Below, piece by piece: positions 56,100 through 64,000 of a stretch of 64,000 nt of DNA. How positions within the stretch are numbered: the stretch's first letter is position 1; the number at the start of each line of letters is the position of its first letter. The stretch is from Theodoxus fluviatilis (Eukaryota > Mollusca > Gastropoda > Cycloneritida > Neritidae): positions 24,171 to 88,170 of the forward strand of contig JAWQFJ010001822.1 in the NCBI GenBank assembly GCA_034096865.1, written 5' to 3'. Both the position numbers and the translations under genes were made by a program. Below the pieces are notes generated by a model. It was not told the DNA's origin and made no database searches. It saw nothing but the letters and a program-made list of their open reading frames with translations.

Positions 56100-57010
56100 G
56101 ACGTTCTGTATAGAAAATGACAAAGCCATGAACATACAAAAACACTTTTTGGCATCATGTTTTTGGTACTATTACTATTAGTACCACCAAATCATCACTC
56201 AGTGACTAAACCAAGTGCAAATGGTTTCAAAGTATCTCTAGACTATAGCCGGACAACTCACACTAAAAACCACTAATATTTCTGACTACCCTCAGCAGAG
56301 TGATAGACAAATGAATTGGATTACCCATTTTCCTCATTTTCGGCTGTAAATGGGTGACAATAAACACTTCCTGGCATGCACAATATTCATAAAACCTACA
56401 TATAACTTGTAGTTGTATTTTTCTGGAAGAGAAATGGCCAAAGAATGTCTTCCCAACAATTCACAATAATTGGACCACTCTGCAGAAAATGACAGAGCTA
56501 TGAACACACAAAAACATTTTTAGGGATCATATTTTTGGTACTATTGGTACCACCAGATCATCACTCAGTGACTAAACCAAGTGCAAATGATTTCAAAGTA
56601 TGCCTAGACTATGGGACAACTCACACTATAAACCACTAACATTTCTGACTACCCTCAGCAGAGTGATAGACAAATGAATAGGAGTACCCATTTTCCTCAT
56701 TTTCAGCTGTAAGTGGGTGATGATGATAAACAATTTCTGGCATGCACAATAGTCATGAAACCTACACATAACTTGTATTTTTCTGGAAGAGAAATGGCCA
56801 AAGAATATCTTCCAAAAAATGCACAATAATTGGACCACTCTGCAGAAAATGGCAGAGCTATGAACACACAAAAACATTTTTAGGGATCATATTTTTGGTA
56901 CTATTGGTACCACCAAATCATCACTCAGTGACTAAACCAAGTGCAAATGATTTCAAAGTACGCCTAGACTTTTTGGTAACATACTCTAAAGTACAAACAT
57001 TTCTGACTAT
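56100..57010. repeat. 360-372 bp tandem repeats in the piggyBac 3' region
   Basis: Two and a half copies of a block containing agctatgaacacacaaaaac, ggtactattggtaccaccaa and tcatcactcagtgactaaac. Starts at about 56116, 56488 and 56848. They lie between the terminus at 55936 and the transposase stop. Confidence 0.85.
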
Positions 57011-57173
57011 TCTCAGGAGAGTAACAGGAAAATGTACTGGTGCTCTCAACACTTCAGAGTATGACTACAGTTAGAAACAAACTTGGGCAACTGGTTTCCA
57101 AGAGTGTGCTGCAACAATGCATCTCACCATCCCTGCATCTCAGCCACAGAGATCTGTTTCAAGATACAAGGAT

Positions 57174-58790
57174 TCAGTAATCTTTCTTGGTGTGGTAGTC
57201 CTCAAAGCAGGGCACCACACAGAGGCTAGGATGGCTCGGGCACTGTTTGCATATGTAGGCAGATTCCTTTCTGATGCCATGCTTATGGCAGACCTTACAC
57301 CTTCTGGTGGATGTTTTCTGCTTCCCTGTTTGTGGTAGCCTACCTAGAAAATGTCTCTCTGTCAAGCAGGCTACATCTTCAGAGCGGGAGAGAGTTGGCA
57401 ATGGTGCAGGGTTGTCCCCCAGCAACAGGGCGGTTATCACCTCACACTGGAAGGTGACAAAGTCCATGGTGGATTCATTCTGTTTTCTGAACTCAATAAA
57501 TGAATTCAGAAGACTCACTTGCATCAAATGAACCATCACTTTTTTGTACCACCTTGTGGTCTTCCTGGTGGCATCATAAGGTTGCAGCATTTGATCAGCT
57601 CTGTCCACTGCACCCATTTTTGAGTTGTATGCCACAACTGCACTGGGTTTGGATACCCTCTGTCCTCCCCGCCTGACAACCTGCTCCATACATTCTGTAT
57701 GAATGGTTGTAAGCATGTATACATACAATCTTGCTAGATTGCCATTTCAGAAACAGAAGGGAACCAAATCTAAGAGCCTTAACAGGTTCATCCCTGCTGA
57801 CCTCCAAATTCCTGACTGCACTCTGAACTCTCTCAGAGTTCCGCAGCAAAGTGTATTTTTACTGCCAAGATACTGGTAGAGTCTGGCACTGGAGTACCAG
57901 TTATCCATGTAAACATGGTCCCCTGGTTCAGCAGACTTTCCACCATGAAAACCACCACTTATTCTGATATGGAAAGATGGGCTGCATCATCAGGAATGTG
58001 GTCTTGCATCTGGAAACCTGGGTCCTCTTTGCCAGTGTAAATGTGAAATTTGTATGTGTAGCCACTGTCCTCACATACATTGAAGAGCTTGATGCCAAAT
58101 CTAGCTCTCTTCAGAGGTATGTATTGCTTGAAAACAAGCTGTCCCTTCCAGAGAAGCAATGACTCATCTACAGCCACAACCTTGTCAGGGACATACACTG
58201 TTAGAAATTTCTCCTGCAAGTCATCTATCAGGGGACGAATTTTGTAGAGCCTATCTCTGTTTGGAGACTGCCTTCGAGGCTCTTTCTCGTTATCATTGCA
58301 GTGCCAGAACCGAAGCATGGCTTGGTAGCGATTCCTTGACATGATCTGAGGGAAAATTGGAGTGTACAGGATTGATAGTTTTGTCCAATACAGAACAATT
58401 GTGGGCTTGCTGATCAATCCTGTCAGCAGTGTCAGGCCAATGAATTTCTTCATTTCTGGACAATCAACTTCTCGCCAATCCTTGTATCTTGAAAACTGTC
58501 TCTGTGGGTGAGACTGCAATTGTTTGGCTTGCGTACCTGTTTGTTTCTGTGACAAGATGGCTCACAAGATCATTAGTAAAAAACAAACTAAAGTACCCAA
58601 GAGGAGTTGACTCAGCTGGTGGTGTCGAGGCCAGGTTGCCCAGTGAAGTCAGGAATGGCTGGTGGTGTCTTGAGGCCAGGTTGCCCAGTGAAGTCAGGAA
58701 TGGCTGGTGGTGTCCCGTCTGGTTCCTCAAGTGGGTGGTCCAGCATGATGGAGCTCCCTCTCGCCCCACGTCTGATGGTTCCGCTGCCTC
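57174..58790 (-). pseudogene. piggyBac transposase, near full length but broken
   Basis: Pieces in order on the minus strand: LGYFSLFFTNDLVSHLVTET (about 58610), RYKDWREVDCPEMKKFIGLT, ISKPTIVLYWTK, MSRNRYQAMLRFWHCNDNE, KVVAVDESLLLWKGQ (first catalytic Asp), a stop and frame change near 57960, GDHVYMDNWYSSARLYQ (second Asp, about 57890), then KMGAVDRADQMLQPY (third Asp, about 57600) and a C-terminal Cys-rich finger (CKVCHKHGIRKESAYICKQC ... HP.LC..PCFEDYH). All three aspartates of the DDE_Tnp_1_7 fold are present, but at least three frame breaks separate them. The 5' end (near 58620-58730) contains a duplicated 45-bp block encoding HHQPFLTSLGNLAS. A young-looking but dead copy. Confidence 0.9.
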
Positions 58791-58840
58791 TTCTTCTGCT
58801 CCTCTCTTTACCCCTACCTGTGTCAAGATAGGAAACATCA

Positions 58841-59050
58841 GGATTTACACTTTTTTTTTTAACATACATTTCCCAATTGCTAAAAACGTTATGGAGTCCA
58901 TGCGACATAATTCACAATCCTCTTTCTATGGACATGCTTCCGGCCACGCCCCCTTTAACACATCTTTGGAACATCTTATTTTACTATCCATTTGTGGTAG
59001 AAAACCAACAACAAAGCATTGTAGGCATGTGCACTATCACAGAAGATATA
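58841..59050. other. short segment between piggyBac and NR-site element
   Basis: No right-hand piggyBac terminus was found here; the 5' end of that element is lost or not recognisable. Confidence 0.4.
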
Positions 59051-59896
59051 TTTTTTTACTCACATGCGAAGCAAAAGTGAGTCTATGTACTCAGCCGTGT
59101 CGTCCGTCCGTCCGTCCAGGCGTAAAAACCTTAAACGTTGGATTTTTCTCGGAGACTATTAAGTCTATCAACACCAAATGTGGCATGATGGTGTATGATG
59201 ACAAGGCCTCAAAAAACATACATAGTGACTTGAACTTGCTTCAAGGTCAAGGTCACAGGAGCCATAAATGTGGTCTCAAAAACAGTCATTTTTCACATTT
59301 TCCCAATTTTCTCCCACGTTATTGAGAATGGCGACCTTAGCTACAAGTGGTATATAGGTCAAAGCAAGCCCTATCTTTTGATACCAGTTTGGTTGACCTT
59401 GCTTCAAGGTCAAGGTCACAGGAGGTCTTTAAAGTTGGATTGTATACATATTTTGAAGTGACCTTGACCCTGAACTATGGAAGATAACTGTTCCAAACTT
59501 AATAATTATGTGGGGCACATGTTATACTTTCATCATGAGACACATTTGTTCACATATCATCAAGGTCAAGGTCACTTTGACCCTTATGAAATGTGACCAA
59601 AATGAGGTAATGAACCACTAAAAGTGACTATATCTCATGGTAGAAAGTGCCAATAAGCACCATTGTGCTTCCTATGTCTTGAATTAACATCTTTGTGTTG
59701 CATGACCTTGGATGACCTTGACCTTGGGTCAAGGTCACATGTATTTTGGTAGGAAAAATGTGTAAAGCATTTCTTTGTGTATGATGTCATTGGTAGGTTT
59801 AGTTGTTTGACCTTGACCTTGAAGGTCATCTGAAGGTCAAGGTCATATAAAGGTCAAGGTCAAGCATGTGAGTCGTATGGGCTTTGCCCTTCTTGT
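59051..59896 (-). mobile_element. TCAAGGTCA-rich dispersed element, copy 4 (inverted)
   Basis: Complete copy in reverse orientation: begins actcacatgcgaagcaaaag and ends gggctttgcccttctt. Contains at least ten TCAAGGTCA/TGACCTTGA sites, several overlapping. Confidence 0.87.
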
Positions 59897-60001
59897 TCAT
59901 AAATGAATGGGGCTTTGAAGATACTACACCGAATTACACAATCATACATGATATAAACTTTCAAACCAACACTGACAAACATACACGAAAACCTCTGTAC
60001 G

Positions 60002-60427
60002 TGATACAGACTCCGGTGATCGTTTCCAATGAACTTTATTCACGCACTGACCTCTACAGTGGTGAAAATCAGCAACAGCAATTCGTAGCACTCACACAGC
60101 TTCACTCTGCTTACAGTACCGCAGAGGCTCGCTAGCACACAGCAGAAACTCGCTCCCCTGGGAGTCAAAGCTCTCACCTTTAACTCTGTCGTATCTGCTG
60201 CTCTCCCTCTCTCACTCGCTTTCGCTCCTTATATACCTTTACACAATTTCTAGAAACTACCAGCACAATATCGCATTTACTCCCACATTCCTAACTGCGA
60301 CGCGACTGACTTACTGTGTCACAACAAGCTAATATTAGCCTAACTCGGTCGCGCGCGGGTCAAGGCCGTGACCTGACTGATAAACACGCCTGCGACGCTG
60401 CCAGCATTATCTAGAATATTCACAACA
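60002..60427 (-). repeat. 3' LTR of Ty3/gypsy-type element
   Basis: 426 bp with TG...CA ends in element sense (TGTTGTGAATATTC at 60427; GTCTGTATCA at 60002). On the minus strand it carries a TATATAAGG box (60235-60229) and an AATAAA signal (60040-60035). It is about 99 percent identical to the copy at 63598 onward, with a few substitutions and a TA indel. Just upstream in element sense is a purine tract, AGGGGAGGAGCTA (60440-60428), a polypurine-tract candidate. Confidence 0.9.
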
Positions 60428-60440
60428 TAGCTCCTCCCCT
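60428..60440 (-). other. polypurine tract candidate
   Basis: AGGGGAGGAGCTA on the minus strand directly abuts the 3' LTR start, the position used to prime plus-strand DNA in LTR elements. Confidence 0.7.
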
Positions 60441-60746
60441 AAAGACCGAAACGACCTCGTCGGTCTCACTACATATACAACTCCATCATTCAATTTACAA
60501 AACACTATAAACTAACACCTCAAAAATACACAACTAGCAACAACATTATCATCAACAACAACAACAACGAAATACCGGGAAAAAGTCAATCCGCAGTCCA
60601 GGTAGTTCAAGAATTACAAAATGAGTGGCATAGATGCAGAAACCTGACATATGGGCGAAAGCTTCCTTGCGGTAGCATCTGCCCAGTCCATGGGGTCAAT
60701 GTCTGCATGACCACTGTCCATACTGTCACTGAAAATAAAGAACTCC
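60441..60746. other. 3' untranslated part of the LTR element
   Basis: Between the pol stop and the polypurine tract; includes (CAA)n near 60555. No coding signal is seen. Confidence 0.6.
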
Positions 60747-62240
60747 TCACATGAAGCGACAGGGGCGCATCACATGCCGCCCTCGCCGCGTGTATGTCTG
60801 TACATAATCAGGGGTCGCTCCATCCACGCTCTCGTCTTCCGAGGAAGGCCCTGGTACAGTGTCTCTCTCTGTGGGCTCGTCGTCGGTCGGGTCAGGGTGA
60901 CGTCGTGGCGACTGCCACCAGTCCGGCGGTAGTTCTCCCTGGTACTTCCAGAGACGGGTACGGTTCACGTAACGTCCTGCCGGCGGCCGGGCCAGCTTGG
61001 TGGTGCATCCCTTCTCAGCCCGTGGGTTGGAGTACCACGGTGCAGTGCCATCAGGAGAGGTCTGGTGATAGGCCTTGCGGTCGTAACCAGTCTTCATTCC
61101 GTCCACGCTCCGCTGCAGGTGTGTCCTTGCGGACTTTCCCACTGCCTGCAGCATACCCTGGAGCGGTTCCACACCCTGGGGCACGTCACGGGGGATATCC
61201 ACCAATGGCCTGGCGACCACTGCAGAACTGTCAGTCTTGCTAGAGCCACTACGGCGACTGTGGGGTCTTGCCCGTGAGGCACAGATGGCACAGCGCCGAC
61301 ACAAGTTGCGAACGGACTTGTGTCGACCAATCCAAAAGTACCGCTCACAGACGCGTCGATACGTCTTCTGCCTTCCGAGGTGGCCAGCTGCTGGGTCATC
61401 GTGTACCTGTCTCAGCGCTTCCTCCTGCATGGCTCTCGGCAGAACAGGGAGAAGGCGGCAGGTTTCTCCCTTCTCGTCCATCCACTTTCTGTACAGCGCT
61501 CCATCCGTCAGCTGCAAGGCATCCCACTGGGTCCAGTAAGCCTTGGTGACAGGGCTGGTAACGGCGACCTTCCTCCAGGGTGGGCGGACAGGCCTGTCCT
61601 CCATCCAGCGGATGATGGGCTGCAGGTCCGGATCCTGTCTCTGTGCGACTGCCAGAGGCGTCTCTTGAGCGGCGATCCGCCTCAACGCACCCGAGGGCCG
61701 CAGTGAAGCATTCCCTTCACCCCCAAGACCCTTCAACTGCACGTGGTGCCCATCAATCAGCAGGAGGAACTGTCCCCAGTCTATAACACAGCAATGCTTC
61801 TGCAAAAAGTCTATCCCCAGGATGACGTCATCTTCTACATCGGCGATCACGAAGGGGTGAGAAACAACAAGCTCACCGGCCTTCACCTTCACTGTCACGA
61901 CGCCGTGCACAGGGATCGGTCTGTTCATGACGTCAGTGAGCACCATCGCTGATTCCTCTCTTCTCTGGAAGGGGCACAGATCAGCCTTTATCACAGAAAT
62001 GGTCGCTCCTGAGTCGATCAGTGCCTGATGACGGTTACCGTCGATGTACACCTCGATCGCCGGTCCTCCTGGGTCTACGCGGACACCCTTCAACCGATGA
62101 CTGATGCGATGTGGGGCGGTGGAGGCAGAGGACGCCGGGCTATGCCCCTTAAGCCCGGCGCATCCTAGTTTTCCTGGGCTGTGGTGGCTTTCTCCTTCCT
62201 CTGTGGACAGCGGCGAGCGATGTGGCCTGTCTTGTCGCAA
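60747..62240 (-). CDS. pro-pol ORF of Ty3/gypsy-type element lacking RT, RNase H and integrase core
   Basis: An uninterrupted 497-codon frame, -1 relative to gag. It begins in the overlap and contains a retropepsin-type aspartic protease (ALIDSGATISVIK, then ILGIDFLQKH). Instead of reverse transcriptase it passes directly to the pre-integrase region (LAVAQRQDPDLQPIIRWMED) and the integrase zinc-binding H2C2 motif (HDDPAAGHLGRQ ... CRRCAICASRARP). The D,D-35-E catalytic core is missing; the frame resumes in the C-terminal tail (MKTGYDRKAYHQ, GRYVNRTRLWKY, TRRGRHVMRPCRFM). A full Ty3 pol is usually about 1000-1200 residues. Open frame and near-identical LTRs indicate recent activity in trans. 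The element can supply protease but not DNA synthesis or integration. Confidence 0.88.
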   Translation of the reverse strand: MRQDRPHRSPLSTEEGESHHSPGKLGCAGLKGHSPASSASTAPHRISHRLKGVRVDPGGPAIEVYIDGNRHQALIDSGATISVIKADLCPFQRREESAMVLTDVMNRPIPVHGVVTVKVKAGELVVSHPFVIADVEDDVILGIDFLQKHCCVIDWGQFLLLIDGHHVQLKGLGGEGNASLRPSGALRRIAAQETPLAVAQRQDPDLQPIIRWMEDRPVRPPWRKVAVTSPVTKAYWTQWDALQLTDGALYRKWMDEKGETCRLLPVLPRAMQEEALRQVHDDPAAGHLGRQKTYRRVCERYFWIGRHKSVRNLCRRCAICASRARPHSRRSGSSKTDSSAVVARPLVDIPRDVPQGVEPLQGMLQAVGKSARTHLQRSVDGMKTGYDRKAYHQTSPDGTAPWYSNPRAEKGCTTKLARPPAGRYVNRTRLWKYQGELPPDWWQSPRRHPDPTDDEPTERDTVPGPSSEDESVDGATPDYVQTYTRRGRHVMRPCRFM

Positions 62241-63550
62241 TTATAGCATCTGATCTGCCCTCGCTGTCCGTCTTGACGGGAAAAGCGGTTTTGTATCTTC
62301 TCCAGCAGCTCCGCCATCAGCTGGCGAAACTGGTTCAGAGAGAGAGTGTCGCCGTCACCCTCCGACTTCTCCTGGCTGCCAATGGCTCTGATCCTATGAG
62401 GGTGAGATGCTCGCTGGGTCGCTTCCTCGCGTTGAGCGATAGCCTCGACACGGAGAGCGGTGTTGACTGCTTCCGCCAAGGTAGAGGGAGCCAACACCTG
62501 TACTTGGCGTTTCGCTTCGTCGTCGACGAGGGCATCTATGAACTTCTCCCGAGCCAAATCGTCGATTGCCTCCCTGTTAAACGCCGGGTGCGCTCGCCTC
62601 ACCAGCCTCTCGATGTCAGCCGCCAACTCGATGAGTGATTCTCCCTTTTTGCGCTTTCTCGTGTAGAGTGCTGCCTTAGCCTGGTCTGCATTTCGGGAAT
62701 CTTGAAACCTGTCACGGAGGGTCCGAACGAGGGCAGTGTAGTCATTCCTGCCTTCGGGTGGGATGGTTTCCAGGACTGTCAGCGCTTGTCCCGTCAGGCT
62801 GGAGATGAGAAAACTCGCTTTCTCCCGCTCTCCCCAACCGTTGATCTGCGCGGTCACCTCGAACTGAATGTGGTAGGCATCCCACGGTGCCTTCCCGTCG
62901 TACGTTTGTGGCCGCTGCACTGGACGACCGGCGGGGGGGTATGCCTCCTCCTGGTGTGAGACGAATGATGACGCCTCGGCTCGAAGTTGCTTGGAGGCCC
63001 GGTGGTTATCTTGGGTATAAAATCTGGCTGGATAGGAGAGGCTTGCTTTTGTTTCTTCTTTCTCTTCCAGCTTTCTCTCCAGTCTGCAGATGACGGTGTC
63101 GAGCCGGGTTACTTCCCCTTCGAGGGAGTGGAGGCGTGCCGCTTCTTGCTGGAGGTTAGCATCAATGCGATCTACCTCCTCTCCTAGGCGAAAGCTTACT
63201 GCCTCGATTTCCCTCTGCAGTCCCTCTGTTCCGGCTTTGATGGTCTGCAGCAAATCTTCCTGACGCAGGCGATCTGCCTTCTCCTCTGCCTTCTCCCGCT
63301 CGTGGTCTGCCTTCTCCTCTGCCTTCTCCCGCTCGCGGTCTCGTTTTTCCTCCTCCTGGGCTTCCCTCTGCTGCCTCTGTTGGTCGAGCAGAAGTCTCAT
63401 CATCATTGCGATGTCTTCCGTCGGTTGCTCTGTCACCTCTACACGTGCAGCGGATCGGGTTACGCGCTTCTCGCCGTCCATTTCCGTCGTCACTGTCACT
63501 GCTTGGACTGTTCGCCGTCTGTGGAACCAATGTTGCACTCTTCTCTGCAA
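62165..63550 (-). CDS. gag of Ty3/gypsy-type LTR element
   Basis: Intact frame of 461 codons from the first ATG; a second ATG (MDGEKRVTRSA) about 23 codons in is a likely start because the first part is basic leader-like. Residues 50-165 are a long charged coiled coil (EREKAEEKAD repeated). The middle (QTYDGKAPWDAYHIQFEV, SFLISSLTGQAL, LRDRFQD) is the capsid-type retrotransposon gag fold. Near the end is one CCHC zinc knuckle, CYNCDKTGHIARRC, for RNA binding. Gag assembles the virus-like particle that packages element RNA. The stop at 62165 overlaps the next frame by 76 bp. A 27-bp duplication encodes the repeated EREKAEEKAD. Confidence 0.9.
   Translation of the reverse strand: MQRRVQHWFHRRRTVQAVTVTTEMDGEKRVTRSAARVEVTEQPTEDIAMMMRLLLDQQRQQREAQEEEKRDREREKAEEKADHEREKAEEKADRLRQEDLLQTIKAGTEGLQREIEAVSFRLGEEVDRIDANLQQEAARLHSLEGEVTRLDTVICRLERKLEEKEETKASLSYPARFYTQDNHRASKQLRAEASSFVSHQEEAYPPAGRPVQRPQTYDGKAPWDAYHIQFEVTAQINGWGEREKASFLISSLTGQALTVLETIPPEGRNDYTALVRTLRDRFQDSRNADQAKAALYTRKRKKGESLIELAADIERLVRRAHPAFNREAIDDLAREKFIDALVDDEAKRQVQVLAPSTLAEAVNTALRVEAIAQREEATQRASHPHRIRAIGSQEKSEGDGDTLSLNQFRQLMAELLEKIQNRFSRQDGQRGQIRCYNCDKTGHIARRCPQRKEKATTAQEN
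62168..62174 (-). other. candidate -1 ribosomal frameshift site
   Basis: The minus strand reads GGAAAAC immediately before the gag TAG. Shifting back one base there leads from gag into the protease frame (GKLGCAGLKG). The A-site AAC-to-AAA slip is the classical one; the P-site GAA-to-GGA slip is not, so efficiency is uncertain. The GC-rich sequence just downstream (ggatgcgccgggcttaaggg) could form the stimulatory stem. Confidence 0.45.
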
Positions 63551-63597
63551 TATCTTGATGTACGGGGGTTCTCCTGGCTTGCGCTAGGAAGTCGAAG

Positions 63598-64000
63598 TGA
63601 CAGACTCCGGTGATCGTTTCCAATGAACTTTATTCACGCACTGACCTCTACAGTGGTGAAAATCAGCAACAGCAATTCGTAGCACTCACACAGCTTCACT
63701 CTGCTTACAGTACCGCAGAGGCTCGCTAGCACACAGCAGAAACTCGCTCCCCTGGGAGTCAAAGCTCTCACCTTTAACTCTGTCGTATCTGCTGCTCTCC
63801 CTCTCTCACTCGCTTTCGCTCCTTATATACCTTTACACAATTTCTAGAAACTACCAGCACAATATCGCACATACTCCCACATTCCTAACTGCGACGCGAC
63901 TGACTTACTGTGTCACAACAAGCTAATATTAGCCTAACTCGGTCGCGCGCGGGTCAAGGCCGTGACCTGACTGATAAACACGCCTGCGACGCTGCCAGCA
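63598..64000 (-). repeat. 5' LTR of Ty3/gypsy-type element (cut by window edge)
   Basis: Matches the 3' LTR from its 3' end inwards; the remaining roughly 25 bp and the flanking target site lie beyond 64000. It has the TATATAAGG (63829-63823) and AATAAA (63634-63629) signals on the minus strand. The bases just inside (cttcgacttcctagcgc) do not start with the usual TGG primer-binding sequence. Confidence 0.9.

Noticed and set aside
63560..63597. tRNA primer-binding site next to the 5' LTR
   Set aside because: The sequence does not begin with TGG and I could not match a tRNA 3' end; a TGGTTCC stretch further in is too far from the LTR.

Overview
This is a eukaryotic, repeat-saturated window, probably from a mollusc such as a marine snail. 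That placement is inferred from the intron-rich gene structure, the mix of piggyBac, hAT, Ty3 and LINE remnants and the extreme satellite load; no species marker is present. Nothing in it is bacterial: there are no operons, rRNA, tRNA or CRISPR. A 3-base N run (36889-36891) marks an assembly gap.

One host gene dominates. On the minus strand, eight exons between 34295 and 3009 join in perfect phase into 482 consecutive codons of a WAC homologue (WW domain-containing adaptor with coiled coil). The WW exon (30162-30292) and the conserved C-terminal exon (3009-3189) are diagnostic. The coiled-coil terminal exon should lie left of position 1. The 5' end may be near 53.5-53.8 kb, where two small exon-like segments sit beside a YY1-like site; this part is tentative.

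The introns are packed with tandem arrays: 65 bp (1-1132), 29 bp (1258-1470), 36 bp (about 3355-9785, with a 1.5 kb higher-order period), 52 bp (12219-12636), a 67/43/59 bp related series (13476-16940), 28 bp (22728-23118), 27 bp (28190-29430), 45 bp (29465-29646), 38/44 bp (30274-33490), 16 bp (41460-44820), 32 bp (44960-48030, with a 1092 bp higher-order period) and 80 bp (48040-48390). Long CA, CT, GGAT, GAAT and GGA microsatellites fill much of the rest. The 38/44 bp array is made of copies of the intron/exon junction of the WW exon itself.

Dispersed elements:
- four copies of a 0.7-0.85 kb element full of TCAAGGTCA nuclear-receptor half-sites (19.6, 24.2, 38.1 and 59.1 kb);
- at least six copies of a SINE-like core ending in an (ATCC)n or (ATTC)n tail;
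- a 2.2 kb terminal-inverted-repeat element present twice almost identically (42260-44478 and 48445-50666) with 4-bp target duplications, plus a diverged 5' copy at 36485;
- a CAGACCTG...CAGGTCTG family with 6-bp target duplications, one member carrying a broken hAT transposase zinc-finger exon;
- three piggyBac remnants;
- a LINE 3' end, a 220 bp MITE and a fold-back element.

The right end (60002 to beyond 64000) is a young Ty3/gypsy-type LTR element on the minus strand. It has an intact gag, a -1 frame pro-pol ORF and near-identical LTRs, but the reverse transcriptase, RNase H and integrase core are missing while the reading frame stays open.
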